A stretch of 64,000 bases of DNA from Leucosporidium creatinivorum (lineage: Eukaryota > Basidiomycota > Microbotryomycetes > Leucosporidiales > Leucosporidiaceae): the NCBI GenBank assembly GCA_001600635.1, contig BCKL01000006.1, forward strand, positions 62,001 to 126,000, read 5' to 3'. Numbering within the stretch: position 1 is the first letter of the stretch; each line of letters starts with the position of its first letter. Shown in pieces: positions 21,454-32,442 of this stretch. The translations under genes and the position numbers were made by a program. The notes under the pieces were generated by a model. The model searched no databases and had not been told where the DNA came from. It saw only the letters and a program-made list of their open reading frames with translations.

Positions 21454-22140
21454 GTCGAGCGAGCGGACGAGTGAGTCGGAGGAGACTCGGCGAAGAGTGA
21501 ACAAGGGGCAAGAGACTGCAGGAGACAACAACGGGTCAGCTACTGGTTGTCAGCAGCCTTATAAAAAAGCTGTTGAATCTGGTCCGACGCCTGCTGTTCC
21601 ACAGCGTCTGCACTCTCAGAGCCCATTCCAGCATCACCCAACCCCCGCTCTCCAGCGTCGTCTGTAGCGCTCTAGCATAGCCCCAGGAGCAGAAACGGCC
21701 TCTCCGATAGCTCTGGACTCCCCTGTTCCCGCCCGGCAGCCCCAACTCACCTTCAATCTTCAGCAAAGGTGCGATCCCGTTTCAGCAGCTTCCAGCACAG
21801 CGTCCTCTCGATGTCGTGTAGCGGTGCAGCGGTCGAGAGGCCTGTGGTAGTCGAGCGAGGTTTCTTATAGCTTTCCAGTCAAGTAGCGGCGGCGAAGATG
21901 AGACGACGAGATGAGACGAGTGAAGCGGGAGAGGGCAAGGGAGGTGAGAGCTACATAGAGTGGGGAGGGCGAGGCGAAGGGAGCTGGGAGAGGGGCTGTG
22001 GGTCGACTGATGAGGGAGCAGGGTAGGCTAGATGTCTGTTAATCTCAGCTTGCCAGCTTCCTGCAGATCAGCGAACCGCTCTCGTCAAGCAAACCTTGCG
22101 CAGAGGTCGACTTCGCCGAGCAGCGCCGAACGGCTTGCAG
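20299..22140 (-). repeat. Direct segmental duplication, copy 1 (partner 37152-38985)
   Basis: The F-box-like gene, its leader and about 0.6 kb of upstream DNA match 37152-38985 in the same orientation. Conserved landmarks are the string CACCTTCAATCTTCAGC (21751 and 38622), GGTTTCTTATAGCTTTCCAG (about 21860 and 38727) and GACTTCGCCGAGCAGCGCCG (about 22110 and 38950). Outside these the copies have many substitutions and small indels, so the event is not very recent. Confidence 0.75.
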
Positions 22141-22790
22141 CGAGGTATAGCTGTCTTTGGGGTGCTCTGTAGCACGATGAGAATGTACGACCTTCCTGTG
22201 CACCATGTACAGCCTGCATGCCCCCCGGTGACAACAACCACTCGCTCCATACCTCGCTCGGCGCTTCCTCTCCAGCCTGATCGCTTCGATTCTCAGTTTG
22301 ATGCTGCCGTTCTTAGCTGCTAGTTAATCTGGCAGCATAGCTTGGCGTCACAGTCTCGTTCCACCATCTCTCCCGAGTCGCGAGGATCGACGAACCCGCG
22401 ACACAAGCTGCTCGGCGATGAGGAGCAGGTTGTTCGCGCGAGGAGACGAGCTGAGACCTGGGGCAGCACGTCGAGGGAGAGCTCGGGGCACAGGAGGCTA
22501 TACAGAGAAGAACCGAGTGAGAAGAGGGAGGCAGCTCGGTCAAGGCAGGAGAGAAGAAGCGGGCTCGGCGTTCGCGATGGCAGGCAGCTCTCGAAGGGCG
22601 ACGACGAGAAGATGAGGCAGAAAAGGGGTGGCTTGCAAGGGGTGTACAAGAAAGAAAAGGGAAAGGGGAGGGTCTGTCACGGGACGGGGGGAAGCAAAGA
22701 GGAAAGGTCACGGTGGGGCTGAGGGAGAGATGGGAGGAGGGTCAGCGAAGGGCCAGGAGAAAGAGAGGGGGAGCAACGCACAGGGTGAGA
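22141..22790. other. Intergenic, no gene recognised
   Basis: 650 bp of GC-rich and purine-rich DNA between the duplicated block and the 3' end of the secreted repeat protein. Open frames here are shadows without codon or homology support. Confidence 0.4.
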
Positions 22791-24075
22791 TCAGTAGTAA
22801 TCGCCGCCCTTCTTGCCTCCACGGAAGCGGCGGTGCTGTGAGTGAGAGAGAGCGGGCAGAGGTCAGCGAGAGAGCTCGCAGGAGGGAGAGCCGAGAGCAG
22901 AAGCGCACCCCAAAGTCATCATCCTCGTCCTTGCGGAAGTCGACGACCTTGATCACATCGCGGTCCTTGGCCTTTACCTGGTTGAAGTTGGCGTCGTGCT
23001 CGGTGGCGTCGTGGACCTGTTGAAGGAGAGCGAGGCTCAGATTCAGCGGCGCGCCGAGCACAGAGCAGGGAGGAGGGCTCACGTTGAAGTTGGTCTTCTT
23101 GAACTTGTCCTCGGTGATGGCCTTGATCTCGATGAACTGTCGGCGTGAGAGGGAGGTCAGCAGATCGCTGAGGAGGAGTGAGCGAAGACCCACCCTGATA
23201 TCCTCCCCATCTCCTCCGCCGCCGCGCTTGACGAGGGAGCCGAGGTCGTCGAACTGTTGCACAAGACGGACGGGTCAGCAATGGTAGAGAGCCTGAGTAG
23301 AGAGAGAGGCATTGCACGAGATCGGCATCCGAGAAAGCGACATCAATGCTCTGGTTCAAATCAAAGCCAAAGGAAACGTCGGCGCCGAGGGAGGTGTCGC
23401 TTTCGAAGTCGAGGTCGAGTGAGGAGTCGTCGATCTGTTGGAGTACAGCACAGAGGGGGTGGATCAGCGGAGAAAGCGGGGAGAGGAGGGAAGCGAGAGA
23501 GAGAGACGGACCGAAAGGTCCTCGAAGCTGTCACTGTCGGCGTCGGCGGAGAAGGCCGAGTCGACGATGAGGTCCGTCTCCGCGTCGATGGCGACTTGGC
23601 GTTTGTGGGAGATGAACTGTCGGGATTCAGGTGGGTCAGCTTCAAGTCCGGCAAAGAGTGAGCGAAAAGAGAGCAAACGCACCCTCTCGCCATCCTCCTT
23701 CTCAAAGACGACCGCCTCGAGCAGATCCTTGTTCTTCGCCTCAACCTGCTCGAAATGCTTGTCGTGCTCGGTGCGATCGTGGACCTGTTCAGCAGGGAGG
23801 GAGTGGGAGTCAGCGCGGCGGCGAGGGGGAGAAGGGAACGCCGAGCTTACGTTGAAGGTCGTCGCTTTAAACTCATTGTCGTTGATCTTCTCAAGCTGGG
23901 TGAACTGTGTAGAGATGGAGAGATGGAGAGAAGTCAGTGAGTAGTCAGAGAGCGAGAGAGAAGAGCAACTCACCCTGATGTCGACTCCATCGCCGGCGAT
24001 GCCGGGGATGGGAGCGCTCAACGAGAGAGCAGCCATGGAAGCCAGCAAGCAGGTGGCGAGGGTGGAGGAGAACAT
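22791..24075 (-). CDS. Internally duplicated secreted protein with repeated exons
   Basis: Nine small exons, nearly all joined in phase 0, encode about 230 residues beginning with a signal peptide (MFSSTLATCLLASMAALSLS). Two homologous modules are visible. Module 1 has GDGVDIR, then exon FTQLEKINDNEFKATTFN, then an exon starting VHDRTEHDKHFEQVEAKNKD. Module 2 has GDGEDIR, then FIEIKAITEDKFKKTNFN, then VHDATEHDANFNQVKAKDRD. The second and third exons of each module have matching lengths and ends, so the duplication copied whole exons with their introns. An acidic linker lies between. Lys-Arg pairs (SHKRQ and LVKRGGGG) could be Kex2 cleavage sites. The C-terminus is short and Gly/basic (RGGKKGGDYY). 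I recognise no family; secretion is supported, function unknown. Confidence 0.75.
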
Positions 24076-24386
24076 CCTGATCTTGATCTTGAGAGAAGGA
24101 GAGCGACAGCGACAGCGACGAGAGAGACGAGAGGCGAGAGCAACGACGACTAGGAAGCCAACCCTCGTCTCGTGCAAATCGCCTTTTGACCAACAACGAA
24201 TCACTTGGCTCAGGGGCCTATTACTTGGCTCGAAAAGCGACGAGGTGAGCGCCCAGAAGAAGGAGAAACGAGCGAGGACGAGCCCTCGCACCGAGCTCCG
24301 AAACTTGGAGTTGACCGAGCTCGACTAATACTCCTTCTGTAGCGCTACGGCCGGTGATGAGCATGCCAGCGAGCCAAGAAGCAAAT
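24076..24386. promoter_or_regulatory. Promoter of the secreted repeat protein and 3' flank of METTL4-like gene
   Basis: About 310 bp with pyrimidine-rich leader sequence on the minus strand just upstream of the ATG at 24075. No other feature. Confidence 0.35.
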
Positions 24387-26161
24387 CTACTCGCCTCCGC
24401 CCTCACCCCCCTCTTTCCCTACCCTACCCTCCCCACCCCCTCCCACCTCCCTCTCCCTCAACCACCCCCTCAGCCCCTCCTCCCGCTGATCAACGACATT
24501 AAACTTGCACGCCTCATTCCCCACCGCCAACCATACCCCTCTCTCCCCCTCCCTCCCCTCCTCCCCAGTAGCCTGCACACCTACACCGGCGAGCGTCGTC
24601 CGCGCAAACAGCTCCAGTACGTTCGGGTTGGAGGAGGGGAGGTAGGGTCTGAGGAGCTCTGCTTTGCTTCAGTGGGTCAGCGGGGAGGGGAGGGGAGGGA
24701 GGAGAAGGAGGGAAAGCGCGCACGCACCAGTGAGGACGGGCTTGCGTGAGTGACCGAGGGGGGTGGAGAGGAAGGTTTTGCCGAGAGGGAGGGAGGAGGG
24801 GAGAGGCGCCGAAGTGGGGTTGTAGTAGCCCAGGACTAAGCCTGTGTGGCACTCTTGGGCGTCAGCTAAGGTCCCAGAAAACGAGGGAGGACGAAACAGC
24901 GCAGCGTACCTTCATAGCAACGCCGACCCGAGCTGCTCTCCAGGTTCCACACTGGCTCACCGGCTGAAGAAGAGATCTTGAGCCAGTACCATTCGGCTAT
25001 AGGGCTGGTGATGCCCCACGAGGGGAACAGTTTGTCGATGAGAAGACGGCGGTACTGCTCGGTTCGGTTGGGGTCCCTTGTTAGCTCAGCTCAGCTCGAG
25101 CCGAGAGCCGAGGGGGGGAAGAAAGACGAACCTTGACCTTGTTTGTCAACCACACGGCTACGAGACAGGGATTGTTGCTCCCGAGGAGAGAAGGGAGGGA
25201 GAGGTTCCATAGATCGTAGGCGTCGAATGTGTCGTACGTAGCTGCTCGGGAGGCAGAGGCGTTGGGCCATGGCGGGCTGGTTTCTCGCTTGTCAGCTAGC
25301 ATTCGTCGAAAGGGAAGGAGGGGAAGAAACGTACTCGAGTAGTAACAGATCCCATCCACCGTGTTTCAAGCCAAAGGAGGCGATCCCAGAGGAAGGGTGT
25401 GCCCAGGTATGAAAGTCGGAGAGGAGGAAAGCGGAGGAGGGGGGGAGGTGGAGAGTTGCTGAGGGGTTGGAAGTGCGGAGGAGGAAGGGAGAGGAGGGGG
25501 AAGGGTTGTAGATGATGCGGTTGAAGAGGGTGGACCACGGGAGGGGGTCGGCCGAGGTGGAGGAGGAGAGGAGGAGGGGTTCGGCGATAGGTTGCTCGTG
25601 CTCGGCGCTTTCCTCCTCTTCTTCTTCCTGCGCTGCGTGCGCCCGCGCGAGTCCCACCAGATCCAACTCCTCTCTCCCTTCCACCTCTTTCTCAACCCAT
25701 GTCACCCTTCCCTCTGTATCTCCCATCCAACCCTGCCCCTCGCCCTTCGCCTGCTCCCAGCCCGCCCTCACAGCCTCCACCGCCCCCTCCAGCTGCAACA
25801 CGATCCCCCTATGATGTTCCTCCTCCTCGATATCCGTGCTCGTCTTCCTCGCCTGCTTCTCGCGCTGTAGAGCCCAGTCGGCGGGAGTAGCTTGCTGAGG
25901 TTGAGCGAGTCGGCGGCGTTTTCGACGGGAGATTGGGGCTGTTGGGTCGGAGGGAGCAGAAGGAGGTGTCTGGTAGGGGTGTAGAGGAGGGGCGGTGAAG
26001 AGCAGAGTGGTGGAAGAGGGGAAGGATGAGCTGTAGGAGAGGGGAGAGGAGATGAGGTGGTCTGAGGTGAGAGTGAGTTGATGCGTCGATGGGTCAAAGG
26101 TGGGGAGTGAGATGGTCTGTAGTATAGTAGATGCTGCTGCTGCTCTTGCTTCGGCGGACAT
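24387..26161 (-). CDS. MT-A70 family adenine methyltransferase, METTL4 type
   Basis: Five exons. The N-terminal 270 residues are low-complexity with a basic patch (SRRKRRRLAQ). The catalytic domain follows: splicing at a GTACGT donor and an AACCAG acceptor restores the catalytic DPPW in GWDLLLLDPPWPNASASR, then TYDTFDAYDLWNL and CLVAVWLTNKVK. After the next intron (CTAAC branch) come YRRLLIDKLFPSWG, IAEWYWLKISSSAGEPVWNL and CYEGLVLGYY. The last exons give SNPNVLELFARTTLAGVGVQ and a VWLAVGNEACKF end. This order (DPPW, VWLTN, W.WLK, KPxxLELFAR-like, GNE) is METTL4. Family members methylate adenine in DNA or in snRNA; the substrate here is not determined. The gene is divergent from the GatC-like gene with 91 bp between the starts. 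The C-terminus is Gly/Glu-rich. Confidence 0.85.
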
Positions 26162-26252
26162 TGAGAGCTGTAGCTCATTCGACGCGCGACGTAAGAGGGA
26201 GAGAAGCTAAGCGCGTTTCGCTCTCTTTCTCTTCCTCCTCACTTCGACCCTG
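26162..26252. promoter_or_regulatory. Compact divergent promoter, METTL4-like and GatC-like genes
   Basis: Only 91 bp separate two outward starts, so the genes must share regulatory DNA. A TTTCTCTTCCTCCTC pyrimidine tract precedes the right ATG. Confidence 0.5.
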
Positions 26253-26783
26253 ATGAAGTACATCACTCGCATCGCACAGCTTACTCAGCGCCCAGCTACC
26301 CTACAACAGCACTACAGCACCCGTCCCTCCATTCCGGTCGACTCACTCTGTATCCCCCTCTCTCCACCCTACTCTCTCACCTCCTACCTCCCTACAAACC
26401 CCCCTCCCCTCTCCCGTCAAACCCTCCTCCATCTCTATCGTCTCTCGGCACTGCAACCTCCTACCACCGAGCAACAGTGGAAAGAGCTGGACGATTTGGG
26501 TCCTTTGGCGGCTATTATTGAGGGGATTAGGAAGGCTGATGCTGGGGAAGCAGGAGAGGGAGGGATGGTCGATGCGAGAGTGAGGGGAGAGGCGATCGAG
26601 CTGCAAGATCAGCCGAGGGGGAGGGAGAAGTGGGAGCAGCAGGAGGCGGCGTTCGGCAGGGGACTTTTGGAGCTTGCTCAAGTGACGGAGGGGGCTTATT
26701 ACACGGCACCGACGCCGAGTAATGTGAGGGGGAAGAAGAGGGGTGGGAGCAGCGGGGCGGCGAAGAAGGTTGAGGAGGATTAG
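26253..26783 (+). CDS. GatC-like subunit of mitochondrial glutamyl-tRNA(Gln) amidotransferase
   Basis: An intronless frame of 176 residues. The N-terminus (MKYITRIAQLTQRPATLQQH) looks like a mitochondrial presequence. The central part, LSRQTLLHLYRLSALQPPTT then WKELDDLGPLAAIIEGIRKA, follows the GatC pattern of two helices with LxxLxRLSAL and an acidic dLxxilxxie segment. It keeps the family's small size plus a Lys/Gly-rich tail. GatC stabilises GatA/GatB in the complex that converts Glu-tRNA(Gln) to Gln-tRNA(Gln) in mitochondria. The match is recognised by helix pattern only, since GatC sequences diverge strongly in fungi, so this is a moderate call. Confidence 0.6.
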   Translation: MKYITRIAQLTQRPATLQQHYSTRPSIPVDSLCIPLSPPYSLTSYLPTNPPPLSRQTLLHLYRLSALQPPTTEQQWKELDDLGPLAAIIEGIRKADAGEAGEGGMVDARVRGEAIELQDQPRGREKWEQQEAAFGRGLLELAQVTEGAYYTAPTPSNVRGKKRGGSSGAAKKVEED

Positions 26784-27719
26784 TGAGGGGGAAAGGAAGG
26801 TGAGCGCCGAGCCGAGCTTCCCGCTTCAAGGCTGAGGATGGAGCTGACCCTGTCCCCGCTTGCAGTATGGGTATGGGAGGAGTGACATGCTCTCTCTCCT
26901 TGTTGCCCGCTGAGCGCTAGGTCAAGAACAGCGCTCTTTGCACCTCAAGAAGGGCTCCGAGCTGACGAGCCTGGCCGTCAGCTCGTCTACTAGATCCAGG
27001 GTGCTCTCTGTCTGCTCCACCTCCATCAGGATACATTCAAGGTGAACTATTGATTTCGCTCAGCCCGCTGCCAGAACCCCGCTGACCCTTGTTCTCTCCG
27101 CAGGCTCGCCACGAAGGCTCGGCGAAGGCTTCGGCCACTGGGGCAGGGTATTGGAGACCGCGAGGAGGATACCTATGGAAACAGGCCGATCAGAGTGGCT
27201 ATAGAGCGTGCTATTGAGCACCATGTCGGCCTCCGCGCCGAGCTAGGCCACAGGGCGGGCGAGCTGAGAACCGAGCTGCTTGCTCTTTCGGCGAAGACGC
27301 TACAACTCGAGCGAGAGAGCCAAGGACAATAAGAGATGACCTGAAGTCTCAGTTCAAGACGTTCCGCAGGCTCAAACCTCCCCCTTCTCACGCCCCTGCT
27401 GCTCCTCCCATCCCGAGCTCGAGCCGCTGCGACTCTCTCCCTCCTCTAACTTAGCTCTTCTCGTCCTTCTCACCTCCAACACTCGCAGAGGAGCAAGCAC
27501 ACGCACCTCAAAAAAGCCCTACAGCACAGGGCGTACACAACTCTCTCTGCACACCTGAACAGGCTACAGCGCTACAACCCACTGGCACTGGGCTCGTCAT
27601 CCCCCGCCGCCCAGCTCTCAACCTGAGCGCTCGTCTCTGTGAGTCTTGCTAGCTGCTACCGTCCTGCAGCTCACCAACAACCTACTCTCCTACAGCCTAA
27701 CCCCCCACCACTTCCCACC
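26784..27719. other. Intergenic, no gene recognised
   Basis: About 940 bp between the GatC-like stop and the Sla2 start. Intron-like strings occur (GCTGACCCTGTCCCCGCTTGCAG near 26840; GCTGACCCTTGTTCTCTCCGCAG near 27081). They may belong to untranslated or non-coding transcripts, but no coding exon chain is apparent. The last 100 bp are CT-rich leader DNA. Confidence 0.45.
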
Positions 27720-29313
27720 ATGTGACTCTCTCTCTCTCTCCCTCTCTCTCCCTCCAGGCCGCGCTCACCCTGTCCCCCCCTCACAGGTCCTCCTTCTTCC
27801 GCTCCCGCTCCAACACGACCTCCTCCCGCCCCGGTAATAACAGCAACTTTGAATCCGACTACATCGACCGCGATGAGGACTTGGCCCGCGACGGCGGAGC
27901 CTCGCGGTTGGCTCATGTGCCCACCAGGCCGGTCGATAGGGATAAGGCGGAGCAGGAGTTGAGTTTGAATATCAAGAAGGCTACGAGTGCGGAGGAGGCG
28001 GCGCCGAAACAGAAGCATGTTAGGAGTGAGTTTCTCGCTGTTGCTGGGTGCTGCTGCTGAGTGGGGGGCGCGGAGGCTGTGCTCTTCGCTGCTCGGGCTG
28101 TAGAGCACCACTCGGGGCGGTGGGGCGAGGTGGAGGATGGATCCTGGGATCGTACAGCAGCTGACTGGCTATTTGTCGCTGCGCTCGAAACAGAATGCAT
28201 CGTCTACACCTGGGACTACCGCACCTCCGCGTCCATCTGGTCCGGCCTGCGCGTGCAGCCCATCCTTTCCGACGAGGTGCAGACGTTTAAAGCGTTGATC
28301 ATGGTGCATAAGGTGTTGCAGGAGGGACATCCTACGGTGCGTCTTGTCGGCGAGGAGAAGAAGAGGAGAAGCGGATGGGGAGCTGATGCCGCGTTGGCGT
28401 GGCGTGGTGCAGACCCTCAAGGAAGCGCAGAACCAGACTGGATGGCTCGAGACTTGTGCTCGGACAGTCGGTGGGGACGTCTCTCGAGGTTGGTCCCCCT
28501 CCCTCTCCCTTCCTTCCTCTCCCCTCCTCCTCGCCGAGCTGACCCCGACCCCGACCTCGCTTCGAAAAGGCTACGGCTCCCTCATCCGCGCCTACGTGAC
28601 CCTCATCCTCGCCAAGCTCAAGTTCCACCGCAACCACCCCGACTTCAACGGCTTATTCGAATATGAGGAGTACATCTCCCTTCGCGGAGTGGACGATCCG
28701 AACGAGGGGTTCGTTCCTTCTCTCTCTCTCCCTTCCTTCTCCCCCTCCTCGCGCCCGAGCTGACTTCTCGCACTATGTGGATGAGCAGATTCGAGACCAT
28801 CATGGACCTGATGAACCTCCAAGACGGCATCGACGCGTTCCAGAAGCTCATCTTTGCTCATTTCCGTGGATCCGCCAACAATGAGTGTAGGATCTCGGCG
28901 CTCGTGCCCCAGGTCAAGGAGAGTTATGGGATTTACCGTTTTGCGACGAGCATGTTGAGGGCGATGCATCGACGTGAGTGTTCGGGTCTCGGCGCTCGAG
29001 CGAGGTGGCTGAGAGGGGAGGGGAAGAGAGAGCAGCGCTGAGCTGATCCGACCTGCACTCGAATAGGAACCGACTCGATGGACGCCCTCGAGCCGCTGAG
29101 GGAGAGGTACGACGCCCAGCACTTCAGCCTGCGCAAGTTCTACTACGAGTGCTCCAACCTCAAGTACTTGACCGGGCTCATCAACGTCCCCAAGCTTCCT
29201 CAAGTAGGCTCTTGCCTTCTTCATCTCTTTTCTCACGCTCACTGACGCTCTCGCTCGCCTACAGGAACCCCCCAACCTCCTCGACTCAGGCGACGCCCCC
29301 GACCTCCCCCGCC

Positions 29314-29356
<43 letters not shown>

Positions 29357-31992
29357 ACCCCCCCACCCGCCGCTCCTTCCCCCCGGTCCGACCTCGAAGA
29401 GCAAAAGCGCGCCCTCATGGAATACGAGGAGAAGCAAGCGGCCCTGGTCGCTCAACGCGAAGCCGAAGCTCGTCGATTGGCGGATTTGCAGGCGCAGCAG
29501 GAGAGGGAGTTTCAGGAGCAGCAGAGGATGCAGCAGCAGAGGGAGAGGGAGGCGAAGGAGCAGCTCGAGAGTCAGCAGCAGCAGATGCAGTATGGGATGA
29601 ATCAGGGGAGGATTGCCGAGCTTGAGAGGGAGATTTTGGGTATGAGGGGACAGTGGGAGAGGGATCAGATGATGTTGGAGAGGTATGACCATGTGAGTTT
29701 TCTCTTCGTCTCGAGTGGGCGTGCGTCGACCGAGGCGGCGCTGACCTTGGCCTTTCGGCTTCAAACAGCGCGTCAAAGCTCTCGAAGGCGAGCTCGTCAA
29801 CGTCAGCGGCAACATCCAACAGCAACTCGCCTCCAAGGACCAAATGATCAACCAGCTGCAGGACCAAGTGACGCTCTGGCGCAACAAGTACGAGGCGCTC
29901 GCCAAGCTCTACTCGCAGCTCCGCAACGAGCACCTCGAGATGCTCGGCAAGTATAAGAGTATGCAGCTCAAAGCTAATTCAGCGCAAGAGGCGATTGATA
30001 AGATGGAGAGGATGGAGAGGGATGTTAAGGCCAAGAATCTGGAGTTGGCGGATATGATAAGGGAGAGGGATAGGGCGAGGTTTGATGTCGATCGCATGAA
30101 GTCGGTGAGTTGTGGTTCGACCTCGACGCTCGTCAATGATAGCTGACATTCGTTGATCGACGCACACAGAGCCAGAAGGAGGAGCTTGAACGCCTCAAAA
30201 GGGACCTGCGCTTCGCCGAGGAACGCGCCGACGATGCTTCGCGCTCCAAGGGATCCGAGGTCTCGGGATTGCTCTCCAAGTACAACCGTCAACTCGAGGA
30301 GCTCGAGGGATCCCTTCGTGTGAGTTTGGGCTCGAGTAAGCTAGCTAACGGATTCGCCTGCTGACTCGCGCTCCGCTCCCTTCACAGTCCAAGCAGATCC
30401 AAATCGACGACCTGCTCTCGAAGATCGACGAACGGGACGGCGAGGCCGACCGCATCCGCGAGGAGAAGGACGAGGAGATCCTCATCATGCAGGAAGGGAT
30501 GGACGACACGATCCGCCGGCTGTCCGAACTGCAGACGTCGCAGGGCGAGAACGACGAGGCCGCCAACGCTCAAATCGACACGCTCGTTCTCGACCAGGAG
30601 AAGAAGTTCAACGAGATTATCGACTCGATCCTCGCTGCTGGAGGACAGAAGGTCGACGACGCGCTCTACGAACTCGAGTCGCCCATGCACGACGGCAACC
30701 AGAACTCGACGCCCGAGTACACCCTCTCGATGATTGAGAAGGCCACCACCTCGGCCACCGAGTTCGCCACCGTCTTCAACCTCTTCCTCTCGCGCGATCG
30801 TGGTGGAGAGCACGTCGAGGTCATCAAGACGGCCAACAACTTTGCCCAGTCCATCGCCGAGGTGCTCAGCAACACCAAGGGCCTCGAGAGGATCGCTCCC
30901 GACGACGCGGCCATCGACTCGCTCATGAAGTCGGGCAAGCTGCCCGGAGAGGCGGCCCTCAAGTTCTTCACCGCCCTCCAATCCTACCGACTCTCGTCCT
31001 CCGCCCCCGCCGCTCGCAAGGAGGTCGTCATTCGCAACAACATGGAGACGCGCGGCGCCCTCCAGAAGCTCTCCACGACGGTCGAGTCCCTCGTGCCCAA
31101 GCACACCTCCCTCACCAAGACCAACGGCGATATCGGCGATCTCGTCGAGTCCGAGATGCAGGCGGCCGCGAGGGCCATCGAGGCCGCTACCGCTCGGCTG
31201 CAGGACATCATGTCTCGTCCCAAAGATGGAAGGAGGAGCGCCGTCGACCTCCAAGTGCACGATGCGATCCTCTCCTCCGCTCTCGCCATCACCAACGCCA
31301 TCGCTCGCCTCATCAAGGCTGCCACCGACTCGCAACAGGAGATCGTCGCGCAGGGCAAAGGGTCGTCCACCTCGCAAGCCTTCTACAAGCGCAACAACCG
31401 CTGGACAGAAGGCCTCATCTCGGCCGCCAAGGCCGTCGCTTCGGCGACTACCACCCTCATCGAAACGGCCGACGGCGTCATCAACGAGACCAAGTCGCTC
31501 GAGCACCTCATCGCCGCTTCCAATGAAGTCGCTTCCGCTACCGCTCAGCTCGTCCAAGCGTCGCGCGTCAAGGCCGAGCTGATGTCGGGCACGCAGGAGA
31601 AGTTGGAGATGGCTGCTAAGGCGGTTACCGAGGCTTGCAAGGCGCTGGTCAGGCAGGTCAAGGCGATTACGGCCAAGCAGATGGAGGATGATGGGTTGGA
31701 TCCCAATGCCATGGGAGCGCATGAGGTCAAGATTAGGGAGATGGAAGTGCAGGTCGAGGTGCTCACGCTCGGTGAGTTCATTTTCCTTCGTGATCCTTCG
31801 TGGGCCGAGTTCAGAGCTGATCTTGGCATTTTCACATGCACACAGAGAAGGAGCTCGCCGATGCGAGGAGGAGGTTGGGCATCTTCCGTCGTTCCATGTA
31901 CCACGCCGAGGACGTGAGCCCGCCTTCTCATCTCTCTCTTCTTCGTTTCGTCTCGCTGACCCTCTCGCCTCGCTTTGCAGGGAGATGTCTAG
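27720..31992 (+). CDS. SLA2: Sla2/End4 endocytic adaptor (ANTH, coiled coil, THATCH)
   Basis: About a dozen exons. The N-terminal ANTH domain is plain: EQELSLNIKKATSAEEAAPK, then KHVRKCIVYTWDYRTSASIW and TFKALIMVHKVLQEGHPT. A proline-rich linker is followed by a long coiled coil (EQQRMQQQREREAKEQLESQ and onward). The C-terminal I/LWEQ actin-binding THATCH domain includes TLIETADGVINETKSLEHLI and KAVTEACKALVRQVKAITAK, then a LEKELADARRRLGIFRRSMY end. Sla2 links clathrin-coated pits and PIP2 membranes to actin. The only start that includes the conserved ANTH N-terminus is an ATG whose AT and G lie on two exons (intron 27722-27786); unspliced, ATG is followed at once by TGA. A 41-nt C run at 29316 lies where the frame changes by two, so either an intron is removed there or the run is mis-sized. 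Confidence 0.9.
27722..27786 (+). other. Intron splitting the SLA2 start codon
   Basis: Exon 1 ends in AT (27720-27721) and exon 2 begins with G at 27787. The 65-nt intron has a GTGACT donor, a CTCAC-type branch and a CTCACAG acceptor. Removal makes ATG TCC TCC TTC (MSSFFRSRS) in frame with the conserved ANTH domain. Confidence 0.65.
29316..29356 (+). repeat. 41-nt C homopolymer inside SLA2
   Basis: An unbroken run of 41 C lies in the proline-rich linker. Upstream (frame of 29265) and downstream (frame of 29417) coding frames differ by two. An 86-nt intron from GT at 29314 to AG at 29399 would join them in frame but lacks a good donor and branch site. A miscount of the homopolymer would also explain it. 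Confidence 0.85.
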
Positions 31993-32442
31993 AGCGCAAA
32001 AGATGGATGTGTTCGGTTCTGGTAGTCGAATGGGCAAAGCTGTTTATACATGGGCTTCTCGTGTCGCTGTCGAGGAGCTGCGAGTCGCCAACGCCGAGCT
32101 TTCGCACTGGGAGCATTGAGGCGCACAAGAGATCTAGCTGCAGCAGGGCGTGAGCTTGAGGAGCAGCTCTTCTCGCAGCCAAGCAGCCAAGCAGGTTCGA
32201 CGCTCAGGCTCGGCTTCCCAACCGTCCCCATCGCCGAGTTTGCGCATCTCTCGTTCGCGGGCTTTCTTCGACGTGATGGCGTATCACGAAAGCTTTACAA
32301 ATCAGGGAGAGCCCCCAACCTTTCTCAAAAAGCACGTCACCTTCTCTACGAGGTGCGAAAGGCGGTCAGTCTGGGCTCGGCCAATTGAGCCGCGAAGGAA
32401 AGCTCACCTCCCCAGCGATCGTCGCTGGTCCGACTTGTGCTG
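31993..32442. other. Convergent intergenic
   Basis: 450 bp between the ends of SLA2 and of the next F-box-like gene. Nothing supported. Confidence 0.4.

Noticed and set aside
26784-27719. A multi-exon gene from intron-like strings
   Set aside because: Branch and acceptor strings are present, but no exon chain with an open frame and conserved protein could be assembled.
28592-29905. 437-residue minus-strand frame
   Set aside because: Antisense shadow of SLA2; its Gly tract is the complement of the poly-C run.
30382-32037. 551-residue minus-strand frame opposite SLA2
   Set aside because: Antisense to the THATCH/coiled-coil coding exon; composition mirrors it and no domain is recognised.
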